Of a stretch of DNA of 21,472 bases, positions 15,355-21,400 are shown piece by piece. Location of the stretch: contig DBEYOB010000128.1 of NCBI GenBank assembly GCA_048173955.1, forward strand, positions 1 through 21,472, read 5' to 3'. Positions within the stretch are counted from its first letter, which is position 1. Each line of letters begins with the position of its first letter. This stretch comes from CAZUFB01 sp048173955. GTDB taxonomy: Bacteria; Actinomycetota; Coriobacteriia; Coriobacteriales; UMGS124. The position numbers were made by a program, and so were the translations under genes. Below the pieces are notes generated by a model, which did no database searches, was not told the origin of the DNA, and saw only the letters and a program-made list of their open reading frames with translations.

Positions 15355-15614
15355 GCGGTCAAAAAAGCGGCGAGTGCGTGTTTCCAGAAAAGTGCCGGTC
15401 ATTTTGCCAGCGAGTGCGTGTCTCCGAAGGCGTCCCGGCGCCCAAGGGCACGCGCCCGGCAGGCGTACCGCATGGTCGCACGCCATCTACCAGGCACTTT
15501 ACGGACGGGGCACGGGGAATCGCCCCGCATGCTGCCCGGCGCCGCATACACTCGCTGGCGTTTTGACCAACACTTTTCCAAAAACACGCATTCGGGCCCG
15601 TTTTGGCCAGCCCG
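15355..15614. repeat. 260 bp dispersed repeat, copy B
   Basis: Partner of copy A at an exact offset of 3840 bases. The inverted ends are clear here: 15372-15416 and the reverse complement of 15548-15592 agree at 35 of 45 positions, in the order GA-TGCGTGTTT, GAAAAGTG, GGTCA, GCCAGCGAGTG. Five of the ten mismatches would be G-U pairs if the minus strand were transcribed. It begins about 65 bases after the HemW-like gene stop. No protein family is recognisable. Confidence 0.85.
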
Positions 15615-15720
15615 GGCCCGCCTCGCTCGGCCCATGTCCGTTTCGACCAGCCCAAGCCCGCCTCGCTCGGCCCGGGCCCCCTCGCTCAGCCCGAGTCGCC
15701 TCGCTCGGCCCGGCCCCGCA
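15594..15720. repeat. Degenerate 20 bp GC-rich tandem array attached to repeat B
   Basis: Six to seven units of 19-20 bases continue from repeat B right up to the stop codon of the racemase gene at 15727. Most units read close to GGGCCCGCCTCGCTCGGCCC; unit 1 and unit 3 have the TTTTGGCCAG/TTTCGACCAG variant that also appears in the array attached to copy A. No gene is seen in 15291-15726 apart from these repeats. Confidence 0.72.
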
Positions 15721-15726
15721 CTGTCC

Positions 15727-16455
15727 TCACCCCTCCCGGTACCGCTTCCCGGCCCAGGCAATCGATGCGCGCACCAGGGCGTCGAGTGAGTCGACGCAGT
15801 CGCACGGGACGCCGTGGAGGGACCGGTAGGCCGAAAGCTCGGTACAGCCGAGGATCACGACGTCGGCCCCTGCGAGCTTGACGCCGCGGTACGCCTCCGC
15901 GAAAAGCCGCCCGCCGCCCGGCTTTCCCCGCTTGACGTGCCCGTAGACGAGCTCCATGAGCGCAGCCTGGCTCTCCTGCGGCGGATATACCGCCTCGACG
16001 CCCCGGCGCAGGCACGCGCGCGTGTACATGCCGTCGCGCAGCGTGCCGTCCGTGCACAGCACGCCGACCGCCCGCGCGTCGGGGCAGCGGCCGAGCGCCA
16101 GCCCTACCGCCTCCTCGACCATGTTGAGAATGGGGACCGAGCTTGCTCGGGAGAGCCGGTCGTGGCAGAGATGCGCCGTGTTGCAGGGGATGGCGATGCA
16201 CCCCGCGCCGGCGGATTCGAGCAGCGCCACGTCCAGCATGAGAAGTTCGAACAGGTCGCTGTCCCGCGCGTCGGGATGCGTGCGGTCGGGAAGGGACGCG
16301 TGGCTCAGAACGATGGCGTCGATGTGGTCTTGGTCGCGTTCGCCGCAGGTGTGTGCCACGAGCTCCCGGTAGAACAGCGCCGTCGCGGCCGGCCCCATCC
16401 CGCCCAGGACGCCGAGGCGCCTGCGGGTCTTTCCCATCGCAGCGAAGAACCCCAT
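15727..16455 (-). CDS. Aspartate/glutamate racemase family protein
   Basis: A 242-residue Asp/Glu racemase (cofactor-independent, two-cysteine mechanism). LGVLGGMGPAAT at about 14-25 is the family N-terminus; IPCNTAH (Cys91) and LGCTEL (Cys204) hold the two catalytic cysteines, and length matches the 230-250 typical of aspartate racemases. It interconverts L- and D-aspartate in the cytoplasm. The ATG (16453-16455) lies five bases past the stop of the ATP-grasp gene with GAAAGG in front; a second in-frame ATG six codons later is possible. The close coupling to an ATP-grasp ligase suggests that its D-Asp feeds that enzyme. Hydantoin or maleate relatives of the superfamily are less likely because the MGPAAT start is specific to the aspartate racemase branch. 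Confidence 0.87.
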   Translation of the reverse strand: MGFFAAMGKTRRRLGVLGGMGPAATALFYRELVAHTCGERDQDHIDAIVLSHASLPDRTHPDARDSDLFELLMLDVALLESAGAGCIAIPCNTAHLCHDRLSRASSVPILNMVEEAVGLALGRCPDARAVGVLCTDGTLRDGMYTRACLRRGVEAVYPPQESQAALMELVYGHVKRGKPGGGRLFAEAYRGVKLAGADVVILGCTELSAYRSLHGVPCDCVDSLDALVRASIAWAGKRYREG

Positions 16456-16460
16456 CGCCG

Positions 16461-17657
16461 TCAGCCTTTCGTCGGATGGTAGTGCCTGCGGTACTTGCGG
16501 TAGTGGTTCAGCTGGCCTGCCGCAAGCCTCAGCATGCGCCCGAGCCCCCTGTCGTGCGCGAAGAACAGCGGGTTGACCCAGTGCCCCCGCGTCTTTCGCA
16601 GCTCGGAAGCGGGCACATAGCGCCGCGCGACCCCTTTGGGGACGACGGTCCAGACGCGCCCCTCCGTTCCCTGCTCGTAGGGCAGGGGGCTGTGGTTGAC
16701 GACGTCCTCGACGAGATGCCTGACGAGCGAGACGCCCGCGACCGCCGTGTAGTAATTGCTCCTGCCCTGCCGGGCGTTGAGCTCCAGGAAGAGGTAACGC
16801 CCCGTGCGCGCGTCGAAGCGGATGTCGATGTTCGAAAGGCCGCGGAACCCGACGCGCTCCAGGAGCGACACCCCCATGTCGACGAGCTCGTCGTTGCGCT
16901 CGGTCACGATGAGCGCGTGGTTGCTGATTCCCGTCGGCGTGTGCTCCTCGAGCAGCACGTGGCCGAGGCATGCCGCGCTAACCCTGCCCGCCGAGTCGGA
17001 GTAGCAGGTCAGAACGTGCATGCAGTCGTCGTTGCCGGGGATGTGCTCCTGGACGACGACGCTGCCCTCGTAGCCTGCGGCCCGCATTGCCCCGATCGCT
17101 TCGACGAGCTCCGTGCGGTTTTCGGGGAAGTACACCTTGCGCTGCCCCGGGAACGGGTGGGCGAAGTACTGGGGGCTGTCGGACGCCTTGACGACGACGG
17201 GGTAGGGGAAGGGCAGCGACGCGGGGACGTCCTCACCGGGGTGGACGGCGAGCGTCCGGGGATGGTCGATGCCGAGCTCGCCGCAGAGCCGGTAGAAGTT
17301 CTCCTTGAGGATGAGCCGGTCGAGCTGCCCGTTGTCGAGATAGGGGACGATCGCGTTCTTCGGCATCCGGGACGCGCAGCCGCTGAGCAGCCGCACGTAG
17401 CCGTCTCCCACGCCCAGGGCGAGGACGGCGGCGTCGGTCGACGAGGCAACCCGCGCGAGCGTGCGTTCGAGGACGGGCTCCGTGTCGATAGCGGGGTCTG
17501 CCTCGAACGCGATGATCTTGCTGTCCCTGCAGGGACCGGTCGGGTACTTGCCGAACACGTACGACGTCACGCCGTACATCTCGTAGAACGAACGGGCCAG
17601 GCTGTAAGCGCCGATGTCCGAGCCGAACAGCGCGGGGATGAATGCGGGTGTGGCCAC
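16461..17657 (-). CDS. ATP-grasp ligase, candidate D-aspartate ligase for peptidoglycan
   Basis: A 398-residue cytoplasmic ATP-grasp enzyme. PYPVVVKASD (Lys157) is the ATP-binding lysine strand, VVVQEHIPG (200-208) the hinge, GLSNIDIRFD (273-282) and FLELNARQGRSNYY (290-303; Glu292, Asn294) the Mg2+-binding end. The fold, length and the adjoining aspartate racemase match the D-aspartate ligase (Aslfm)-racemase pair known from Enterococcus faecium, where the ligase adds D-Asp to the stem-peptide diamino acid to form the cross-bridge. That function is inferred from context; another carboxylate-amine ligase is possible. The start is GTG (17655-17657) with AGGAGG directly ahead. The gene leads a two-gene operon and faces a winged-helix regulator across a repeat-rich promoter region. 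Confidence 0.78.
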   Translation of the reverse strand: MATPAFIPALFGSDIGAYSLARSFYEMYGVTSYVFGKYPTGPCRDSKIIAFEADPAIDTEPVLERTLARVASSTDAAVLALGVGDGYVRLLSGCASRMPKNAIVPYLDNGQLDRLILKENFYRLCGELGIDHPRTLAVHPGEDVPASLPFPYPVVVKASDSPQYFAHPFPGQRKVYFPENRTELVEAIGAMRAAGYEGSVVVQEHIPGNDDCMHVLTCYSDSAGRVSAACLGHVLLEEHTPTGISNHALIVTERNDELVDMGVSLLERVGFRGLSNIDIRFDARTGRYLFLELNARQGRSNYYTAVAGVSLVRHLVEDVVNHSPLPYEQGTEGRVWTVVPKGVARRYVPASELRKTRGHWVNPLFFAHDRGLGRMLRLAAGQLNHYRKYRRHYHPTKG

Positions 17658-17730
17658 GGCTCCTCCTGAGACGATCTTGCGGGCGTTGCCCGGGACTTCG
17701 AGACGGCCTCAGCGTAGCGGCCGATTCGAA

Positions 17731-17855
17731 AGAAAGTGCCTAGAAAGTGCCGAGCATGCCGCTGATTTTCTATAAATGTAGAATTCTGGGGTAATTCGTG
17801 CCTGATGCGCCTGAGAGCGTCAAGGCACCGGCATTTCTAGGCAAAATCTAGGCAC
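17731..17855. promoter_or_regulatory. Divergent promoter region with 11 bp-spaced TGCCTAGA repeats (OmpR/PhoB-type operator)
   Basis: AGAAAGTGCC occurs twice with an exact 11-base step (17731, 17742). On the other side TCTAGGCA also occurs twice with an 11-base step (17836, 17847). The right pair is the reverse complement of a TGCCTAGA motif that overlaps the left pair, so two tandem dimer sites face each other across about 85 bases. Extra TGCC cores lie at 17757 and 17796. OmpR/PhoB-class proteins bind such 11-base direct repeats; the gene on the right encodes one. A candidate -10 (TATTGT, 17864-17869) follows the right pair, leaving the sites overlapping the -35 position as in class II activation. 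Confidence 0.6.
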
Positions 17856-17886
17856 GTGGTCTCTATTGTCGTTCTACATATGTTGA

Positions 17887-18318
17887 ATGACTTGGGAGAA
17901 AGGTGCCGCGTTGACTGCGATTTTTACGGATACCCCGAAAATGTGCGGCGACGGGTCGGATAGCCGTCCGCTGCAGGGCCTTCCGCCGCGTGCCGCCGCC
18001 CCGCCGCAAACCGCCACCATGGCCTTCGGCCGCTGGGAGATAAACCCCGCCAACCGCACGTTCAAAGTGGACGGGGAGCCGATCGCGCTCACACGCACCG
18101 AATTCGACCTGGTGTGCCTGCTCGTCGCGCATCCCGGGCGCGCCTTTGCCCGCTCCGAGCTGCTGCGCCTCGTCAACGGCGACGACAGGCCCCGCGACGA
18201 CAAGACCGCCCGGGCGCACATCGGCAACATCCGCTCCAAGCTCCGGCCCACCGGGACGAGCGACTACATCGAGACGGTGTGGGGCTTCGGGTTTCGCCTG
18301 ACGGAGCACCCGCGCTGA
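17887..18318 (+). CDS. Stand-alone OmpR/PhoB-type winged-helix transcriptional regulator
   Basis: A 143-residue DNA-binding protein. The winged-helix domain spans about 45-140: WEINPANRTFKVDGEPIALTRTEF-like beta sheet and first helix, LVAHPGRAFARSELL, the recognition helix in KTARAHIGNIRSKL (106-119), and the wing IETVWGFGFRL (128-138). There is no receiver domain; the preceding 40 residues are short and unremarkable, so it is not a classical response regulator and would not be controlled by Asp phosphorylation. Start uncertain: ATG at 17887 has no ribosome-binding site, whereas TTG at 17911 follows AAAGG seven bases away; the domain is unaffected. It is divergent from the ATP-grasp/racemase operon, and the shared region has matching 11-base repeats, suggesting control of that operon and itself. 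Confidence 0.82.
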   Translation: MTWEKGAALTAIFTDTPKMCGDGSDSRPLQGLPPRAAAPPQTATMAFGRWEINPANRTFKVDGEPIALTRTEFDLVCLLVAHPGRAFARSELLRLVNGDDRPRDDKTARAHIGNIRSKLRPTGTSDYIETVWGFGFRLTEHPR

Positions 18319-18353
18319 GGTGCATCCGACGAGCGCGTCCCGGCGGGCTTTCC

Positions 18354-19316
18354 CTACCCCCCGAACCGCACCTCGGGGTAGTAGCAGTTGAGCCCGCGGT
18401 CGCAGCGCGCCCGGTCGGCGCCGCGCGGGCGTTCCATGCGCGCGAGGTATTCCTCCTCGGTGGCGCAGCTGCGCGCGATCGCCAGGTTGTGCGCGGCCAA
18501 GCGGATGTCGCCGTCCATCGTCTCGGGGTCGTCGGAGCGGCCCACGATCTTGAAGGTCGACACGCCGGAGCGCGCGAGGCGCCACAACGCGCACAACCCG
18601 CAGGCGTTCTCGTGGAAGCGGTCGCAATAGAGCCGCGAGGTCGCCTCGGCGTCGGACAGCTCCGCCTCTCCGTCGGCGTGCACGAGCTTGTTCGCCTGGT
18701 TGAGCAGCACGCACAGACCGCCCTTGCCGCTGCCGCCGTGCCTGCCCAGGCAGTGCGAGTCGGAGTAGCGGCAGCCGTTGCGCATGAGGAACGCCTCGTA
18801 CTCGACGCCCGGCACGGCGGTTGCAATCGACTCGATCTCGGCGAGCGTCAGGTCGCGCGGCAGGATGACGCGCGTGGCGCCCAGGCACGCCCACCAGGCT
18901 GCGGAGGCTCGGTTGTAGACGGCCCCGAGGGTCGAGACCACCGCATCGAGCCCCCAGCGCCGGGCCATCGGGACCTGCTCGGGCTGGCTCACGATGACCC
19001 CGTCCGCCCCGTAGCGGGCGAGCCACTCGAACCAGTAATCCTGATACGCGAGCTGCTCGGCGGTGTAGGATGCCGCGTTGAACGGCACGAACATGCGCGC
19101 CCCGGCCGCTTTGACCAGCTGGGTCACGAACAGGAGCTCGTCGAAGCAGCTGCAGTTGGCGACCGGGCCGAACCCGGACATCCTGTTGAGGTCCGCCCCC
19201 GCCCCGAAGCGGGAGGACCACCCGTAGTCGAGGAAGCCGCAGTAGAATTCGTCCGCCCCCGCCGCAAGGTAGCGGTCGAGGTAGTCGACGTCGTTGAGCG
19301 GGACCAAGATGCTCAT
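18354..19316 (-). CDS. U32 peptidase-family protein with Fe-S-type cysteines
   Basis: A 320-residue TIM-barrel-like protein of the U32 peptidase family. The N-terminus reads MSILVPLNDVDYLDRYLAAG-like and GADEFYCGF (20-28), the family start; later GADGVIVSQPEQ (103-114), then Cys182, Cys189, Cys202 and the CGLC pair Cys239/Cys242 ahead of LARSGVSTFKIVGR (247-260), the usual U32 ending. In UbiU, UbiV, RlhA and TrhP, cysteines in this region hold a 4Fe-4S cluster needed for O2-independent hydroxylation reactions. The present target is unknown; additional cysteines (26, 55, 57, 305, 311) are unusual. The ATG overlaps the stop of the upstream gene as ATGA, so it is the last member of a coupled three-gene operon. 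True protease activity is doubtful for the family. Confidence 0.82.
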   Translation of the reverse strand: MSILVPLNDVDYLDRYLAAGADEFYCGFLDYGWSSRFGAGADLNRMSGFGPVANCSCFDELLFVTQLVKAAGARMFVPFNAASYTAEQLAYQDYWFEWLARYGADGVIVSQPEQVPMARRWGLDAVVSTLGAVYNRASAAWWACLGATRVILPRDLTLAEIESIATAVPGVEYEAFLMRNGCRYSDSHCLGRHGGSGKGGLCVLLNQANKLVHADGEAELSDAEATSRLYCDRFHENACGLCALWRLARSGVSTFKIVGRSDDPETMDGDIRLAAHNLAIARSCATEEEYLARMERPRGADRARCDRGLNCYYPEVRFGG

Positions 19317-20215
19317 GGGCGCCCACACCCTTCGGTCAGCAGCGCCGGATGCACGAGGCGGTAGGCACCGACCCCGACGCAGCGGGCGTCCGTCTGGCGG
19401 TAGTACACGGTGCGCCCGTGCTTGAAGTAGGCTGGGGCGCCCGCCTCGCGCGGCCGGTGCTCGAGGACGTAGTGCAGGCAGGTGCACGTGCACGCCTCGT
19501 TCGGGCGGAACTTGCGCTCTGCCGGCTTGCCGATGGACGCGACCTCGCAGATTTTGCCGGTCGACGCGTAGCACCAGTCGGCGTGCAGCGCGCAGACCGC
19601 GTCCGCCGGCGTGCCCGACAGGTCGGTCACGGGGGTGACGGGGTCGAACTCGTAACCGTCGACGCGGCAGCCGGGAAACGCCGCCGACCGCTCGCGCGTC
19701 AGAAGCGCGGGGGCGGTTGGATGCGCCATGAAGCCGGGGTCGCGCGGCTCGCGCACGTCGCGGCTGAACAGCCGGCCTGCGTTGAGCCTTCGGTCGCAGC
19801 GCTCGGTGCACCAGGCGAGTGTCCCCAGGTCGTTGCAGGTGACCTCGTCTATGGCGACGCCCTGCTCGAGCAGGGCGCCGAGCCGCTCGACCACGGAATC
19901 GAAGGCACCTTCGGCCGGGATGGGCACGACGAGGGTCGCCGGCAGCCCCGCCTGTGCGCACGCGTCGAGCGTTCGGGCGAACACCCCCGGCGGCAGCGCG
20001 CAAAAGTAGCGGTCGCAGAAGTACGAGCCCAGGTACACCCGGCTGTAGCGCCCGCTCGCCACGAGGTCGTTGAGCGCGTGTCCCACGTTGTGGGCGCCGA
20101 GCGCGTCGGCCAGGTTGAGCGCATGCTCGACGCGCGGGGTACCTGCGCGCGCGGCGGTGTGCGGAGTCGGGGCGCACCGGGTCTCCGGAGGCCGCTGGGT
20201 CGCGGGCTGCGCCAT
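19313..20215 (-). CDS. Cysteine-rich U32-like partner protein, function unknown
   Basis: A 300-residue protein with 16 cysteines. The N-terminal half has barrel-like elements (RVYLGSYFCDRYFCALPPGVF, 59-79; LPATLVVPIP, 91-100; AIDEVTCNDLGTLAWC, 121-136), the last resembling the U32 strand where the text normally reads D-V-V-NDLG. The second half carries clusters CALHADWC-------C (208-223) and CTCTC (242-246), suitable for one or more metal or Fe-S centres. Overall it looks like a diverged U32-family member paired with the next gene, comparable in layout to the UbiU-UbiV heterodimer, but I cannot assign it with confidence. Start and stop overlap both neighbours (TGATG upstream, ATGA downstream), so the products are probably made in fixed proportion and may form a complex. 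Confidence 0.65.
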   Translation of the reverse strand: MAQPATQRPPETRCAPTPHTAARAGTPRVEHALNLADALGAHNVGHALNDLVASGRYSRVYLGSYFCDRYFCALPPGVFARTLDACAQAGLPATLVVPIPAEGAFDSVVERLGALLEQGVAIDEVTCNDLGTLAWCTERCDRRLNAGRLFSRDVREPRDPGFMAHPTAPALLTRERSAAFPGCRVDGYEFDPVTPVTDLSGTPADAVCALHADWCYASTGKICEVASIGKPAERKFRPNEACTCTCLHYVLEHRPREAGAPAYFKHGRTVYYRQTDARCVGVGAYRLVHPALLTEGCGRP

Positions 20216-20652
20216 CACCGCCCGCCTTCGGCGGGGCCGTCCGCGGGACGCGGGTCGCGCTCGGGGATCCTGATGAACTTGACGACTGGCAGATAGCCTT
20301 CGGGGCAGATGATGGTGAACGGCACGCCCCCGCGCGGTGCAGGCTGCCCGGGGACGGGTGTTGCGCCCAGGGGAGGCACGGTGGGTGCGAAACCGGGCGT
20401 GGGCGGTGCGAAGGGCGACGGGCCGGCTGCTTGGCCGGCGGCCGAGGCTGTCGGCGGCACGGGAGCCGGCATCGGCGGCACCGGGCGGGGCGGGGTCGGC
20501 ATGCCCGACGGGATGGCGCCGGGCGCGGCGACCGTGCCCGGCGCTTCGTCGAAGAGCGAGGCGAACGGGTTGGGCGCGGCGGGGTCGGGCATGGGGTTCG
20601 GCATGGGGCGCGGCGCGTGCCCCTGGGAGCCGGGTTGCTGTTCCTGGGTCAT
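20215..20652 (-). CDS. Small proline-rich protein heading the U32 operon
   Basis: A 145-residue protein of unrecognised family. Residues 1-108 are Pro/Ala/Gly/Met-rich with no predicted structure (for example PTPPRPVPPMPAPVPP); residues 109-132 (GGVPFTIICPEGYLPVVKFIRIPE) are the only ordered-looking, hydrophobic stretch, with a single Cys, followed by a charged tail. It has no signal peptide or membrane helix. The start is firm: AGGAGG seven bases before ATG; an in-frame ATG eight codons upstream has no such site. The stop shares one base with the start of the cysteine-rich gene. Its place at the head of the operon and the disordered tail suggest an adaptor or scaffold for the two downstream proteins, which is inference only. 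Confidence 0.7.
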   Translation of the reverse strand: MTQEQQPGSQGHAPRPMPNPMPDPAAPNPFASLFDEAPGTVAAPGAIPSGMPTPPRPVPPMPAPVPPTASAAGQAAGPSPFAPPTPGFAPTVPPLGATPVPGQPAPRGGVPFTIICPEGYLPVVKFIRIPERDPRPADGPAEGGR

Positions 20653-20667
20653 GTGAACCTCCTGATG

Positions 20668-20725
20668 CCGCCGCATGCATTCGGACGGCGTGCATGGCGG
20701 ACGGCTAACGGGTACGCGCTAGGCA
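20668..20725 (-). promoter_or_regulatory. Leader/promoter region of the U32 operon with inverted repeat and a TGCCTAG motif
   Basis: CCGCCGCATGCA (20668-20679) pairs with TGCATGGCGG (20691-20700) in a stem with a two-base bulge, just upstream of the ribosome-binding site of the first gene. At 20719-20725 the minus strand reads TGCCTAG, preceded by TGATA, a possible -10. TGCCTAG is also the core of the operator-like repeats at 17731-17855, but only one copy is present here, so a shared regulator is speculative. Confidence 0.35.
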
Positions 20726-20927
20726 TATCATGAAACGACGCCGCCTTGGTGGAGAAATTTCGATTGAAGGCATGCTGAAACCTGCTGTCGAGAATGCGTG
20801 CCGGGCCGTGCGTCGAGATGGCACGGGGCCGAGATGGCATGCCGCTTGAGCGCAAGCCGTCGGCGCTGGGGTGCGGGCGGTGCGGGGGGCGGGTGAGGCC
20901 CGTCCGGGCGAGGCACGTCCGAGCGGC

Positions 20928-21264
20928 GAATCGTTCAATTTCCTTTAATATGGCTATCAAATATTGACACATAGGCCAGTAGACCGGAAATTGAACGGTC
21001 CTGAGGACAGCATGCCCACACAGTGCGATGGGCGCGTTCCTTCCTGTGCGTCGTGAACGGAACGTTGGTTTTCAACACCCTATTTGACCTGCGCTTTTCT
21101 TTCCGCCCCATTGCGTACGTTGACATGGCGTACGAAAAGGGCGGTCAAGGGGAAGGTCGGCGCGCGCAAACGACGGCTGGGTGTCCCTCCAATCCACTCA
21201 GTATCGCCCCTGCTGGTTGTCAACTCAACATTTGATAGCCAGAAGCGGCGAAATTGAACGATTC
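20928..21264. repeat. 337 bp inverted-repeat element (40 bp ends, AT-rich tips)
   Basis: Bases 20928-20967 and the reverse complement of 21225-21264 align without gaps: 15 identical bases (GAATCGTTCAATTTC), eight differing, then TGGCTATCAAAT-TTGA with one difference. A third, weaker copy (20971-21003, 22 of 33 matching) lies beside the left end in the opposite orientation, so 20932-20943 and 20986-20997 form a perfect 12 bp inverted repeat by themselves. Inside, 21103-21144 can fold as CCGCCC/GGGCGG with CGTACG/CGTACG. No coding frame has a ribosome-binding site. Candidates are a MITE, a decayed IS pair of ends, or a large operator array. Confidence 0.65.
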
Positions 21265-21281
21265 TGTGCCCGTGGGTGCCT

Positions 21282-21347
21282 GCGGGGTCGGATTTCCGCC
21301 CGGCTGGAGTCCCGCCCGGCCGGAATCCCATCCGGCCGCGACCCCGC
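21282..21347. repeat. Perfect 9 bp inverted repeat enclosing three 16-18 bp GC-rich tandem units
   Basis: GCGGGGTCG (21282-21290) and its exact complement (21339-21347) flank three units built around TCCCGCCCGGCCGGA (21291-21308, 21309-21324, 21325-21341). It lies between the 337 bp element and a promoter-like sequence. It could be a small repeat or a leader or terminator of a gene outside the window; there is no U-tract. Confidence 0.45.
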
Positions 21348-21372
21348 CACGGCCCGTCGCGCCGACCGGCGC

Positions 21373-21400
21373 TTGCCACGGCGCCGCTTCGGGGTACCAT
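21373..21400 (+). promoter_or_regulatory. Candidate promoter reading out of the window
   Basis: TTGCCA (21373-21378), a 16-base spacer and TACCAT (21395-21400) resemble sigma-70 class -35/-10 elements. The gene it would serve lies beyond base 21472. The short open frame from ATG at 21399 has no ribosome-binding site and is not called. Confidence 0.4.

Noticed and set aside
11515..15614. The 260 bp direct repeats as ends of a composite transposon or att sites of an island
   Set aside because: No transposase or integrase lies between them, and no tRNA is adjacent; the enclosed genes look native in composition.
11754..15720. Tandem GC-rich arrays as possible CRISPR arrays
   Set aside because: Units are 19-20 bp, degenerate and contiguous with no unique spacers, and no cas genes are present.
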